Assembly: GCF_030546695.1 (NCBI RefSeq)
Contig: NZ_JAUOTP010000008.1
Span: 124,001-188,000, forward strand
DNA length: 64,000 bases
Reading direction: 5' to 3'
Source: Sphingomonas natans
GTDB lineage: Bacteria > Pseudomonadota > Alphaproteobacteria > Sphingomonadales > Sphingomonadaceae
Below, one piece after another: positions 11,150 through 19,673 of the stretch (positions within the stretch are counted from its first letter, which is position 1; each line of letters opens with the position of its first letter). The notes under the pieces are model-generated. The model worked only from the letters and a program-made list of their open reading frames with translations, had not been told where the DNA came from and searched no databases. Both the position numbers and the translations under genes were made by a program.

Positions 11150-11226
11150 GCTCCGGCGGAAGCCGGAGCGTTGGATGCAAAGTGCGATGCTCGTCCAGCA
11201 CTCCGGCCTTCGCCGGAGTACTGGAC
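11150..11226. repeat. REP-like double hairpin
   Basis: Two palindromic units lie side by side. The first (11150-11169) pairs GCTCCGGC with GCCGGAGC around a GGAA loop. The second (11193-11226) pairs a 15-base arm starting GTCCAG with its complement ending CTGGAC, with a CTTC loop and one mismatch. Both share the ACTCCGGC/GCCGGAGT core, so this looks like a REP-type intergenic element between two leftward genes. Confidence 0.75.
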
Positions 11227-11227
11227 G

Positions 11228-11554
11228 TTAGGCTAGAAGCTCCAGCGCGATCGTGCGCGCGTCGGCATGGTCGATCTCGACGATCCACAGATCGGGATCG
11301 GTACGACGGCGGTTGGCCAGATAGGTCGTTCGCTCCGAGAGATCGGCCGGGCCGGTCTCGCGCCATTCATAGCCGCCCGGCCCGAAGCTGCGCTCGAGCA
11401 GCGGCCCGTCCACGCCGCGATCCGCCAAAGCGAGCAGGATCGCGCCGGCGGTGGCGTCGCCTTTGGCCAGGACCATCGCCGAGCCGCCCTTGGCCTCGAC
11501 CAGCCGCACCAGCGCGAAGACGAGCAGGCCCGAGGCGGCCCGCGGCTCGCTCAC
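11228..11554 (-). CDS. DUF1491 family protein
   Basis: A 108-residue protein of the DUF1491 family, which is almost confined to Alphaproteobacteria and has no assigned function. Recognisable parts are the LVEAKGGSAMVLAKGDATAGAI-type stretch (residues 18-40), where a basic residue precedes GDA-AGA, and a C-terminal ERTTYLANRRRTDPDLWIVE segment. No membrane segment or signal is seen. The stop of ptsN lies outside it and its ATG is one base before the end of ptsN, so it is tightly linked to ptsN, hpf and dnaQ on the same strand. Confidence 0.8.
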   Translation of the reverse strand: MSEPRAASGLLVFALVRLVEAKGGSAMVLAKGDATAGAILLALADRGVDGPLLERSFGPGGYEWRETGPADLSERTTYLANRRRTDPDLWIVEIDHADARTIALELLA

Positions 11555-11555
11555 G

Positions 11556-12023
11556 TCAGGCGGCGTCCCGCGCGTCGGCCTCGACGAACAGCGCGTAGAG
11601 CGCGTCGCGCGATCCCGCGCCGCGCAATTTCGCGACGAACGCCGAATCGCGCAGCCGGCGGCTGACGCGCGACAAGGCCTTCAGATGCTCGACGCCCGCA
11701 TCGGGCGGCGAGAGCAGGAGGAAGACGATGTCGACGGGCATGTCGTCGATCGACTGGAAATCGATCGGAGTGGCGAGCCGCGCGAAGGCGCCGACGACAT
11801 GGCCGATCCCCTCGATCTTGCCGTGGGGAATGGCGATGCCGCCGCCGAAGCCGGTCGAGCCCAGCCGCTCGCGCTCCGCCAGACGCGAGACGATCAGGCG
11901 CGGATCGATGCCCGTCAGCTCGCCGGCGGCGGCCGCGAGCTGCTGGAACAGCACCTTCTTGTTGGGAACCCCGAGCTCCGCGAAAACGGCGCTCGGCGCG
12001 AGGATATCGGCGAATTCGTCCAT
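11556..12023 (-). CDS. ptsN: PTS IIA-like nitrogen regulatory protein PtsN
   Basis: PtsN (EIIA-Ntr) receives phosphate from NPr in the nitrogen-related phosphotransferase system and controls potassium uptake, nitrogen and other responses by protein contacts. The 155-residue length is typical. The phosphorylated His is H67 in GGGIAIPHGKI. It follows hpf on the same strand, the arrangement known from rpoN-hpf-ptsN operons of proteobacteria, although no rpoN is in this window. It is separated from DUF1491 by one base. Confidence 0.95.
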   Translation of the reverse strand: MDEFADILAPSAVFAELGVPNKKVLFQQLAAAAGELTGIDPRLIVSRLAERERLGSTGFGGGIAIPHGKIEGIGHVVGAFARLATPIDFQSIDDMPVDIVFLLLSPPDAGVEHLKALSRVSRRLRDSAFVAKLRGAGSRDALYALFVEADARDAA

Positions 12024-12060
12024 CGGCTCTTATACGCTTCGAGAAGAGGAAGATCGGGTC

Positions 12061-12639
12061 TCAGGCCGCGCGTTGCGGCTCGACCCAGCCGATCGTGCCG
12101 TCGCCGCGGCGATACACCATATTGAACGCGCCCGTTCCCGAATTCTTGAACAACAGCGCGTTCGTGTTGCGCAGATCGAGCATCATCACCGCATCGCCGA
12201 CACTCGCCTCGGGCACGTCGACGCGCAATTCGGCGACGATCGGGGGATGATCGCCCGCCGATTCCTCCTCGGCAGTCTGGAAGACGGTATAGCCGGCATC
12301 GTCCGCGATCGCGCCGAGCTCGGCGGCGGCGCCGTTCGAGGCATGCTTGTTCTTCAGGCGATTCATGTAGCGGCGCAGCTGCGTCTCGATCCGTTCGGCG
12401 GCGATATCGAAGGCGGGATGCGCCTCGCCGCCCTGGCCGGAGCCCTTCAGGATCACGCCCTGCATCACGTGCGCGACGATATCGCAGGAGAAAGCACCGT
12501 GCGGCGCGTGGCCGAAGGTGACGTGCGCCGAAATGCTCCGCGAGAAATATTTGTCGGCCACACCCTGCAGCCGTTCCTCGACATGGGTTCGGAGCGCATC
12601 GCCCGTGTCGACCTGATGGCCAGAGACCCGGATGTCCAT
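12061..12639 (-). CDS. hpf: Ribosome hibernation-promoting factor, long form
   Basis: A 192-residue long-form HPF/RaiA protein that dimerises 70S ribosomes into inactive 100S particles in stationary phase. The N-terminal domain (residues 1-100) begins MDIRVSGHQVDTGDALRTHV and contains DIAAERIETQLRRYMNRLKNKH. The C-terminal dimerisation domain is seen from about residue 133, with a DAVMMLDLRNTNALLFKNS-type core and the ending GTIGWVEP. It lies directly upstream of ptsN, a known functional neighbour. The start ATG at 12639 matches family starts. Confidence 0.95.
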   Translation of the reverse strand: MDIRVSGHQVDTGDALRTHVEERLQGVADKYFSRSISAHVTFGHAPHGAFSCDIVAHVMQGVILKGSGQGGEAHPAFDIAAERIETQLRRYMNRLKNKHASNGAAAELGAIADDAGYTVFQTAEEESAGDHPPIVAELRVDVPEASVGDAVMMLDLRNTNALLFKNSGTGAFNMVYRRGDGTIGWVEPQRAA

Positions 12640-12708
12640 GTCATGCTCTCCTTCAACAGGGCCGCTTCGCCGGGAAGCGCCGGCCTCAAGCCCAGCATGG
12701 GCACAAGG

Positions 12709-13410
12709 TCAAGCTGCGGAACGCAGCCCGCTCCACAGTGGATCGGCCAGGGTCAATACAAACGCAGCGTGGCGCGCGAGTTCCATTTCGCTCGCATGAT
12801 GCGGGCGGGCCGGGCGGAACCGGCGCTCGATCGCAGCCGCATCGAAACCGACCTCCACCGTCGTGGGGCCGGTCGCATCCGCCAGCGAGAAACCGATCTG
12901 GCGCCCGCCGGTCAGCTCGACATAGATTTGCGCGAGCAGTTGCGCGTCGAGCAAGGCGCCATGCTTGACCCGCTGGCTGCGATCGACGCCGTAGCGGCTG
13001 CACAAAGCATCCAGGCTATGCTTGGCGCCGGGATGGCGCGTGCGCGCGATCGCCAGCGTATCCACCATCCGCGTCAGGCACACCGGATCGAGGCCGCAGG
13101 CCTGCAGCTCCCAGTTGAGGAAGCCGAAATCGAACGACGCATTGTGCGCGATCAGCGGGCTATCGCCGACGAAGGCGAGGAAATCGGCCGCGACATGCGC
13201 GAAGAGCGGCTTGTCCGACAGGAAATGGATCGACAGGCCGTGGACCGCCTCCGCCTCGCTCGGCATCGATCGCTCGGGATTGATGTAGCAGTGAAAATGC
13301 TCGCCGGTCTCGACGCGGTTGACGAGCTCGATGCAGCCGATCTCGACGAGCCGGTGGCCGTCGTGCGGGCTGAGGCCGGTGGTTTCGGTATCGAAGACGA
13401 TCTCGCGCAT
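12709..13410 (-). CDS. dnaQ: DNA polymerase III epsilon subunit (3'-5' exonuclease)
   Basis: DnaQ proofreads for the replicative polymerase core. All three exonuclease motifs of the DEDDh type are visible: Exo I VFDTETTGLSPHDGH (Asp7, Glu9), Exo II LIAHNASFDFGFLNWEL (near residue 87) and Exo III VKHGALLDAQLLAQIY (His and Asp near 148-153). The C-terminal tail that contacts the alpha subunit follows. The length of 233 residues is normal. It is nine bases downstream of coaE in the leftward operon from the predicted origin, the same order as in Caulobacter. Confidence 0.96.
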   Translation of the reverse strand: MREIVFDTETTGLSPHDGHRLVEIGCIELVNRVETGEHFHCYINPERSMPSEAEAVHGLSIHFLSDKPLFAHVAADFLAFVGDSPLIAHNASFDFGFLNWELQACGLDPVCLTRMVDTLAIARTRHPGAKHSLDALCSRYGVDRSQRVKHGALLDAQLLAQIYVELTGGRQIGFSLADATGPTTVEVGFDAAAIERRFRPARPHHASEMELARHAAFVLTLADPLWSGLRSAA

Positions 13411-13419
13411 CGATGCAGT

Positions 13420-14016
13420 TTATCGACCTGTGCGCGCGCCCACGCAAGCGAGGATAAAGCGCAGTTTGGCGGCGGTCCGCATCCGCGTGCCCCCGGTCGG
13501 CACGACGAAATCGGCGCGGCGGCGCTTCTCGGCATCGGGAGTCTGCAGCGCGCGGATCCGCGCGAGCTTGGCAGCGGTCATGCCCGGCCGGGCGAGCACG
13601 CGGCGGCGTTGCTGCCAGGCCGCGGCGGACACGACCAATATCGTATCGACGCGTCGCCAGCCGCCTTTCTCGAACAGCAAGGGGATATCGAGGACGACGA
13701 TCCGCCGGGCGCGATGCCGCCGCAGAAATCCGCGCCGCGCGCGATCGACCGCGGGGTGGACGAGTCGCTCCAGACGATCGAGCGCGGCGCGATCGCCGAA
13801 CACCGCCTGGCCCAGTCTGCCGCGATCGACCCCGGCGGCATCGGTCGTGCCCGGATGCAGCGATTCGATCGCCGCCAGCAATTCGCCACCCGGCCCCTGG
13901 AGGCGACGCACCTCGGCATCGGCATCGAAGACGGGGACGTGGAGTTTGCGCAGCATCGCCGCGACGGTCGACTTGCCCATGCCGATCGAGCCGGTGAGGC
14001 CGATCACGCGACTCAT
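13420..14016 (-). CDS. coaE: Dephospho-CoA kinase
   Basis: CoaE phosphorylates dephospho-CoA at the ribose 3' position, the last step of coenzyme A synthesis. The P-loop GLTGSIGMGKSTVA is at residues 6-19, and VFDADAEVRRL near residue 29 matches the substrate-binding Asp region. VLDIPLLFEKGG near residue 109 is another family landmark. Its start overlaps the aroE stop by four bases (ATGA). The last 20 residues are basic and less conserved. Confidence 0.95.
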   Translation of the reverse strand: MSRVIGLTGSIGMGKSTVAAMLRKLHVPVFDADAEVRRLQGPGGELLAAIESLHPGTTDAAGVDRGRLGQAVFGDRAALDRLERLVHPAVDRARRGFLRRHRARRIVVLDIPLLFEKGGWRRVDTILVVSAAAWQQRRRVLARPGMTAAKLARIRALQTPDAEKRRRADFVVPTGGTRMRTAAKLRFILACVGARTGR

Positions 14017-14867
14017 GCGAGCAGCAGATCGCGCAGCGCCACCTCGCTCTCGGCATCGGCGGGCGGATCGGCATCGAACAGCAGGCGGAAGGCGATGCGC
14101 GCCTGGCCCGTCAGCATCTGCAGCCCATCGACAATCGGGTGGCCGAGCGCCTTCGCCTGCTTCAGCAACGGCGTCTCCAGCGGAGCATAGACCGCATCAT
14201 AGACAATCGCGCCGGGCGGCATGTGGCTGAAATCGAGATCGAGCGGCGGCTGGCCCGTCATCCCGCACGAGGTCGCGTTGACGACCACATCGAGACGGCC
14301 GTCCATTTCCTTCCAGTCGAAGTCGAGCGGCGCCGCGAAATGCGCAAGATCGGTGACGTGGACGAAGCCGGGATCGAAGCCCGCGGCGATCTCGGCGGCC
14401 GCACGCGTCCGGCGCGCGGCGAGGATCAGGGTGAAGCCTTCGCCCCACAGGCCGTGCGCGATCGCGCGCGCGGCGCCGCCCGCGCCGAAGATGCGCGCGG
14501 TGCGCAGCATGTGCCGCTCGTCGAGCCACGGCCGGAGCGGCGCGAGGAAGCCGGCCGCATCGCTATTATAACCGATCAGCCTGCCGTCGCGCGCGACGAT
14601 CGTGTTGACCGCGCCGATCTTGGCGGCGACCGGATCCACCGCATCGAGCAAGGGCAGCACCGCCTGCTTGTGCGGGATCGTGACGTTGCAGCCTCGCCAG
14701 TCGGGATCGGCGCGGCGGCGCGCGAGGAAGGCGGGAAGCGCGTCGGCCACCACCTGCGTCCGCCGATAATCGCCGTCGAGCCCGAGCGCCTTCAGCCAGA
14801 AACAGTGGATGACCGGCGATTTGGAGTGCGCGATCGGATCGCCGATCACCTCGGCATACTGCGTCAT
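14013..14867 (-). CDS. aroE: Shikimate dehydrogenase
   Basis: AroE reduces 3-dehydroshikimate to shikimate with NADPH in the aromatic amino acid pathway. The 284-residue product begins at the ATG at 14867, giving MTQYAEVIGDPIAHSKSPVIH with the shikimate-binding SKS motif. The catalytic Lys and Asn-type landmarks are in GCNVTIPHKQAVLP, and the nucleotide-binding loop is IFGAGGAARAIAH. The longer upstream open frame is rejected because it runs into maf. The start overlaps the maf stop (ATGA), so the two are translationally coupled. Confidence 0.95.
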   Translation of the reverse strand: MTQYAEVIGDPIAHSKSPVIHCFWLKALGLDGDYRRTQVVADALPAFLARRRADPDWRGCNVTIPHKQAVLPLLDAVDPVAAKIGAVNTIVARDGRLIGYNSDAAGFLAPLRPWLDERHMLRTARIFGAGGAARAIAHGLWGEGFTLILAARRTRAAAEIAAGFDPGFVHVTDLAHFAAPLDFDWKEMDGRLDVVVNATSCGMTGQPPLDLDFSHMPPGAIVYDAVYAPLETPLLKQAKALGHPIVDGLQMLTGQARIAFRLLFDADPPADAESEVALRDLLLA

Positions 14868-15463
14868 GCCGGGATGACCCCGCGCACCCGCAGCCAATCG
14901 AGCAGGGGCAGCAAGGGCAGGCCCATGATCGTGAACTGGCTCCCCTCGATCCGCGAAAAGAGCTGCGCGCCGAGCCCTTCGATCCGATAGCCGCCGACGC
15001 AGCCGCCGATCGCGGGCCATTCGGCATCGATATAGGAATCGAGGAACGCGTCCGAGAAAGGCCGCATCGTCAGCCGCGCGACATCGACATGCCGCCAGAT
15101 CGGCTGCCCGCCGAGCGCGACGACAGCGGCGCTGGCGAGCCGATGCGTCGTTCCGGCCAGCGCCGCGAGCTGCGCGCGCGATTCGGCGCGATCCTCAGCC
15201 TTGTCCAGCAACGCGCCGTCCGCCGCCTGCACGGTCGAATCGCAACCGAGCACGAACGCCTCGGGATGGCGGCGCGAGACCTTGATTGCCTTAAGCTCCG
15301 CCAGCGCATCGGCGAGCCCGCGCCCGTCGAGCCCGTCGGCGATGAGCGCGGCCTTTACCGATTCCTCGTCGACCCCCGCCGCCTCGGCGCGGAACGGCAC
15401 ACCGGCGGCTGCCAGCATCGCCTTGCGCGACGCGGATTGCGAGGCGAGGATCAGGTCGGTCAT
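14864..15463 (-). CDS. maf: Maf family nucleotide pyrophosphatase
   Basis: Maf-type enzymes hydrolyse dTTP, UTP or modified nucleotides to the monophosphate and are linked to septum control and house-cleaning. The protein of 199 residues begins MTDLILASQSASRKAML, with the phosphate-binding SxSxxR pattern. LGCDSTVQAADG near residue 72 carries a catalytic Asp, and GCVGGYRIEGLGAQLF near residue 154 is the conserved C-terminal strand. The family splits by specificity, and this sequence alone does not decide between YhdE- and YceF-like activities. It overlaps ppsR and aroE by four bases each. Confidence 0.92.
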   Translation of the reverse strand: MTDLILASQSASRKAMLAAAGVPFRAEAAGVDEESVKAALIADGLDGRGLADALAELKAIKVSRRHPEAFVLGCDSTVQAADGALLDKAEDRAESRAQLAALAGTTHRLASAAVVALGGQPIWRHVDVARLTMRPFSDAFLDSYIDAEWPAIGGCVGGYRIEGLGAQLFSRIEGSQFTIMGLPLLPLLDWLRVRGVIPA

Positions 15464-16278
15464 GGCCGTGGTTCCGTCGCATGCGCGGTCAGCAGGTTGA
15501 TGATCGCCGCCGCCGTCTCCTCGATCGAACGGCGCGTCACGTCGATCACCGGCCAGCCCTTGTCCGCGAAGATGCGCCGCGCGAAGGCCAGCTCGGTCGC
15601 GACCGCTTCCTGATCGACATAGGCGGTCTCGGTCACCTGATTGAGCGAGAGCAGACGGTTGCGACGGATCTGGATCAGGCGATCCGGGCTTGTCGTCAGC
15701 CCGACGACGAGCGGCTTCTTCAGCGTGTAGAGCGACGCCGGCGGCGGGCTCTCCACCACGAGCGGGATATTCGCGACCTTGTAGCCGCGATTGGCGAGAT
15801 AGATCGAGGTCGGCGTCTTCGAGCAGCGCGAGACGCCGGCGAGGACGATATCGGCCTCCTCCCAGTCCTCGGCGGCGATGCCGTCGTCATGCGCGATCGT
15901 GAACTGGATCGCATCGACGCGCGCGAAATAGGCCGCGTCGAGCGTATGCTGGCGGCCGGGCTTGGCCTTGGCCTCCTGCCCGAGCAGCCGCTGCAGCGCC
16001 TCGGTTACCGGATCGAGCGCGGCGACATGCGGCAGGCCCGCGACCTGGCAGCGATGCTCGAGCGTGCGGCGCACCTCGGAATTGACGAGCGTGTAGATGA
16101 TGAGCCCCGGCTTCTGGAGGATTTCGCCCAGCACGCGATCGAGATGCCCCTCGGAGCGGACCATCGGCCAGAAATGCTTGATCGTCTCGACGCCGTCGAA
16201 CTGGGCGATCGCCGCCTTGGCGATCGCCTCCAGCGTCTCGCCGGTGGAATCGGACAGGAGATGGAGATGCAGGCGCAT
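15460..16278 (-). CDS. ppsR: Pyruvate, water dikinase/PPDK regulatory protein (kinase-pyrophosphorylase)
   Basis: A DUF299 family protein of 272 residues that reversibly phosphorylates phosphoenolpyruvate synthase or pyruvate phosphate dikinase with ADP and phosphate. The start MRLHLHLLSDSTGETLE is the family signature. The P-loop-like ADIVLAGVSRCSKTPTSIYLA is near residue 148. A second landmark, NIPLVVESPPPASLYTL, follows. Its target dikinase is not in the window. It is the first gene left of the predicted origin, as its homologue is in Caulobacter. The Maf stop/start overlap shows it heads the leftward operon. Confidence 0.94.
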   Translation of the reverse strand: MRLHLHLLSDSTGETLEAIAKAAIAQFDGVETIKHFWPMVRSEGHLDRVLGEILQKPGLIIYTLVNSEVRRTLEHRCQVAGLPHVAALDPVTEALQRLLGQEAKAKPGRQHTLDAAYFARVDAIQFTIAHDDGIAAEDWEEADIVLAGVSRCSKTPTSIYLANRGYKVANIPLVVESPPPASLYTLKKPLVVGLTTSPDRLIQIRRNRLLSLNQVTETAYVDQEAVATELAFARRIFADKGWPVIDVTRRSIEETAAAIINLLTAHATEPRP

Positions 16279-16583
16279 GCGGGATGGGGCCTAACGCAGC
16301 CTGTGGAAAAGCATGGGGGTGATCGCTAGCGGAACCCGGTGGGCAGAGACAAGCGGCCCGATCGATCCCCGCACCGAAGCGACGATCCCGCGCTTTCTCC
16401 ACAGGGGAACGAATGCGAGCCGCGCCTGTGGATAACGGGGGCAGATCGTGCGACTCGTCGGTTCTGTTGGATATTCCGGGCCGTCAAGCTGTTGGCAAGT
16501 TGGCGGGGCGCGAATAAACCCCGCTCCCGGCCCGCCTACAGACTCCAACAATATCCTTTTAAACACTTAAGGTAGAGAGAAGG
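16279..16583. other. oriC: Predicted chromosomal replication origin (oriC) between ppsR and hemE
   Basis: This 305-base gap separates divergent ppsR and hemE, the location of the Caulobacter origin. A perfect DnaA box TGTGGATAA lies at 16427-16435. Two boxes with one mismatch each are TGTGGAAAA at 16302-16310 and, on the other strand, TTCTCCACA at 16395-16403. An AT-rich stretch at 16548-16570, next to hemE, could be the unwinding element. It contains two TTAA half-sites with a 4-base spacer, not the 7-base CtrA spacing. Genes on either side run away from it, as expected for leading-strand bias. The parS/parAB locus is 7-11 kb away. The call rests on context and motifs and has no direct evidence of initiation. 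Confidence 0.78.
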
Positions 16584-17639
16584 ATGCACCCGATCCCGGC
16601 GGAGCTCACCCTGGAAACGGCCGTCGAGCGGCCCCTGCTCGCCGTCCTGCGCGGCGAGCGGCGCGACCCTCCGCCCGTCTGGCTGATGCGCCAGGCCGGG
16701 CGCTATCTCCCCGAATATCGGGCGCTACGGGAGGAGAAAGGCGGCTTCCTCGCGCTTTGCTACGATCCGGAAGCCGCCGCCGAGATCACGCTCCAGCCGA
16801 TCCGCCGCTTCGGATTCGACGGCGCGATCCTGTTTTCCGACATCCTCGTCATCCCGCACGCTTTGGGGCAGGAGCTGTGGTTCGAGGCCGGCGAGGGGCC
16901 GCGCCTTGCCCCGCCCCTGCTCGACGGGGATCTCTTGATGCTCGTCGCGGCACGCGAGCGGCTCGCGCCGATCTACGAGACGGTGAAGCGCGTCGTCGCC
17001 GGCTTGCCGGGCGAGACGACGATGCTGGGCTTCGCAGGATCGCCCTGGACGGTCGCCACGTACATGGTGGCGGGCGCGGGCTCCAAGGATCAGGGCGCGG
17101 CGCGCAGGCTCGCCTATCGCGATCCTGGCGCCTTCCAGCGGCTCATCGATGTGATCGTCGCGGCGACGATCGACTATCTGGTCGGTCAGGTCGACGCCGG
17201 CGTGATGGCGATCCAGTTGTTCGACAGCTGGGCGGGAAGTCTCGCCCCCGACGAATTCCGCAAATGGGTGCTCGCGCCGAACCGCGCGATCGTCGACGCC
17301 GTGCGCGCCGCGCGGCCGCACGCCGCGATCATCGGTTTCCCCAAGGGGATCGGCGAGAAATTGTCGGTCTATGTGCGCGAGACCGGAGTCGATGCGGTCG
17401 GGCTCGACGAGACGATCGATCCGTTCTGGGCGGATGGCGCGCTGCCACGCGGGATGCCCGTCCAGGGCAATCTCGATCCGCTTGCGCTCGTCGCCGGCGG
17501 CGCGGCGCTGGAGAGCGCGGTCGCGCGGATCCGCGCGGCGCTGAAGGATCGCCCGCATATCTTCAATCTCGGGCACGGGATCGTTCCCGAAACGCCGATC
17601 GTGCATGTCGAGCATCTGCTCGCTATGCTTCGCGGATGA
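16584..17639 (+). CDS. hemE: Uroporphyrinogen decarboxylase
   Basis: HemE removes four carboxyl groups from uroporphyrinogen III to give coproporphyrinogen III in haem synthesis. The protein of 351 residues contains the family signature PVWLMRQAGRYLPEYR at residues 32-47 and the catalytic Asp region FGFDGAILFSDILVIPHA. GFAGSPWTVATYMV near residue 149 and FNLGHGIVPETP at the C-terminus are also typical. It is the first gene right of the predicted origin. The purine-rich GAGAGAAGG just before the ATG is close to the start, so initiation may be weak. Its stop overlaps hemJ (ATGA). Confidence 0.97.
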   Translation: MHPIPAELTLETAVERPLLAVLRGERRDPPPVWLMRQAGRYLPEYRALREEKGGFLALCYDPEAAAEITLQPIRRFGFDGAILFSDILVIPHALGQELWFEAGEGPRLAPPLLDGDLLMLVAARERLAPIYETVKRVVAGLPGETTMLGFAGSPWTVATYMVAGAGSKDQGAARRLAYRDPGAFQRLIDVIVAATIDYLVGQVDAGVMAIQLFDSWAGSLAPDEFRKWVLAPNRAIVDAVRAARPHAAIIGFPKGIGEKLSVYVRETGVDAVGLDETIDPFWADGALPRGMPVQGNLDPLALVAGGAALESAVARIRAALKDRPHIFNLGHGIVPETPIVHVEHLLAMLRG

Positions 17640-18106
17640 CGCTGATGTCGCTGGGAGCGGTGCTTGCCTTGACGTATGAATGGATCAAGGCCGGGCATGT
17701 CATCTTCGTGATCTTCTGGATCGCGGGCCTGTTCATGCTGCCGCGTTATTACGTCTATCATCAGGAATCGCCGCCGGGCTCGGCCGAAGAGAAACGCTGG
17801 ATCGATCGCGAGCGCAAATTGCGCACGATCATCCTGACGCCGGCGATGATCCTCGTCTGGCTGTTCGGGCTGACGCTCGCCTGGCAGCTCGGCCTGTTCG
17901 CCGGCGCGCCCGGTCTGGGCTGGCTGCACATGAAGATCCTGCTCGTGCTCGCCCTGTCCGCCTATCACGGCTACATGGTCGGCTACGGCAAGAAGCTCGC
18001 GCGCGGCGAGCGGCCGGTGAGCGGCAAGGCGCTGCGGCTGATGAACGAAGTGCCGGGCATCGCTACCGTCTTCATCGTCATCCTGGTGATCATCAAGCCC
18101 TTCTGA
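17636..18106 (+). CDS. hemJ: Protoporphyrinogen oxidase HemJ (CopD-like membrane protein)
   Basis: HemJ is the membrane protoporphyrinogen IX oxidase used by many Alphaproteobacteria instead of HemG or HemY. The 156 residues hold about four membrane segments. The first, with a conserved His, is in WIKAGHVIFVIFWIAGLF, and YYVYHQESPPGS follows as the cytoplasmic loop. LHMKILLVLALSAYHGYM is another segment with conserved Lys and His. The ATG at 17636 overlaps the hemE stop, and a second in-frame ATG at 17645 is possible. Coupling with hemE supports the haem role. Confidence 0.92.
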   Translation: MTLMSLGAVLALTYEWIKAGHVIFVIFWIAGLFMLPRYYVYHQESPPGSAEEKRWIDRERKLRTIILTPAMILVWLFGLTLAWQLGLFAGAPGLGWLHMKILLVLALSAYHGYMVGYGKKLARGERPVSGKALRLMNEVPGIATVFIVILVIIKPF

Positions 18107-18304
18107 TCTCGCCCACGAACGGAGTGGGTTGCCTCAAGGGTCTGCACATCCCATCTGAGTCTTGACGGCGCGCGGCGCGGCATTTACGCCCGGCGCCAAC
18201 GGCCAAACGCGTCCTGCGTGGCCTCAGCCTTCAAGCTCGGCAGAACATCGCCCGCCTGCGGCCCGCGCGTTCTCCCCCCTCCGCTTCCATCACCGGACTG
18301 CCAG

Positions 18305-19561
18305 ATGCACCTCAAAGACCTCAAGAAGAAGACTCCGGCCGAACTGGTCGCCATGGCGGAGGAGCGCGGCGTCGAGGGCGCATCGACGATGCGCAAGCAG
18401 GATCTGATGTTCGGCATCCTGAAGGCCGAGGCCGAGGAAGGCGAGCAGATCCTCGGGCTCGGCACGATCGAGGTGCTCCAGGACGGTTTCGGCTTCCTGC
18501 GCAGCCCCGAGGCCAATTATCTCGCCGGCCCCGACGACATCTATGTCTCGCCCAATCAGGTGCGCAAATTCGGCCTGCGCACGGGCGATACGGTCGAGGG
18601 CGAGATTCGCGAGCCCAAGGATGGCGAGCGCTATTTCGCGCTGACCAAGCTCCTCCAGGTCAATTTCGACGATCCCTCGGCCGTCCGCCACCGCGTCAAT
18701 TTCGACAATCTGACGCCGCTCTATCCCGAACAGAAGCTCACGCTCGATCCCGCCGATCCGACCGTCAAGGACAAGTCGGCGCGCGTCATCGATCTCGTCA
18801 GCCCGCAGGGCAAGGGCCAGCGCACGCTGATCGTCGCGCCGCCGCGCGTCGGCAAGACGGTGATGCTGCAGAACATGGCCAAGGCCATCACCGACAATCA
18901 CCCGGAGGTTTTCCTGATCGTGCTGCTCATCGACGAGCGGCCCGAGGAAGTGACCGACATGCAGCGTTCGGTGAAGGGCGAGGTCGTCTCCTCGACCTTC
19001 GACGAACCCGCCACGCGCCACGTCGCGGTCGCCGAGATGGTGATCGAGAAAGCCAAGCGCCTCGTCGAGCACAAGAAGGACGTCGTGATCCTGCTCGATT
19101 CGATCACGCGTCTCGGCCGCGCCTACAACACGGTCGTGCCGAGCTCGGGCAAGGTGCTGACCGGCGGCGTCGATGCCAATGCGCTCCAGCGCCCGAAGCG
19201 CTTCTTCGGCGCGGCGCGCAACATCGAGGAGGGCGGTTCGCTTTCGATCATCGCCACCGCGCTGATCGATACGGGCAGCCGGATGGACGAAGTGATCTTC
19301 GAGGAATTCAAGGGCACGGGTAACTCGGAAATCGTGCTCGACCGCAAGGTCGCCGACAAGCGCATCTTCCCCGCGCTCGACGTCGGCAAGTCCGGCACGC
19401 GCAAGGAAGAGCTGCTGCTCGACAAGTCGAAGCTCTCCAAGATGTGGGTGCTGCGCCGCATCCTCATGCAGATGGGCACGACCGATGCGATGGAGTTCCT
19501 GCTCGACAAGATGAAGGATTCGAAGACCAACGAGGATTTCTTCGATTCTATGAACCAGTAA
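18305..19561 (+). CDS. rho: Transcription termination factor Rho
   Basis: Rho is a hexameric RNA helicase that ends transcription at rut sites. The product of 418 residues starts at [20 protein letters not shown]. The N-terminal RNA-binding domain includes [20 protein letters not shown] near residue 61. The Walker A is [14 protein letters not shown] near residue 179, and [15 protein letters not shown] holds the Walker B. The Q and R loop region [22 protein letters not shown] follows. A longer frame from 18218 is rejected because family starts match 18305. About 200 bases of leader precede it; in E. coli such leaders allow autoregulation. Confidence 0.97.
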   Translation: MHLKDLKKKTPAELVAMAEERGVEGASTMRKQDLMFGILKAEAEEGEQILGLGTIEVLQDGFGFLRSPEANYLAGPDDIYVSPNQVRKFGLRTGDTVEGEIREPKDGERYFALTKLLQVNFDDPSAVRHRVNFDNLTPLYPEQKLTLDPADPTVKDKSARVIDLVSPQGKGQRTLIVAPPRVGKTVMLQNMAKAITDNHPEVFLIVLLIDERPEEVTDMQRSVKGEVVSSTFDEPATRHVAVAEMVIEKAKRLVEHKKDVVILLDSITRLGRAYNTVVPSSGKVLTGGVDANALQRPKRFFGAARNIEEGGSLSIIATALIDTGSRMDEVIFEEFKGTGNSEIVLDRKVADKRIFPALDVGKSGTRKEELLLDKSKLSKMWVLRRILMQMGTTDAMEFLLDKMKDSKTNEDFFDSMNQ

Positions 19562-19597
19562 CTCCCGCGAGCGCGGCCGGCGGGCAACGCCCGACCG

Positions 19598-19620
19598 CCG
19601 CATGGGCTTCGCCCATGCGG
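19598..19620 (+). terminator. Strong hairpin after rho
   Basis: A perfect 10-base stem (CCGCATGGGC with GCCCATGCGG) encloses a TTC loop, 36 bases after the rho stop. No T-tract follows, so it may be a Rho-dependent or RNA-stabilising hairpin rather than a classic intrinsic terminator. Confidence 0.6.
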
Positions 19621-19673
19621 CATCGCCACCGGAACGCATCGACAGGCCCGCCCCGGCCGGATAACACCCCCCG

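Noticed and set aside
16559-16570. CtrA site in the predicted origin
   Set aside because: Two TTAA half-sites are present but spaced by 4 bases rather than 7, so this does not match the CtrA consensus.
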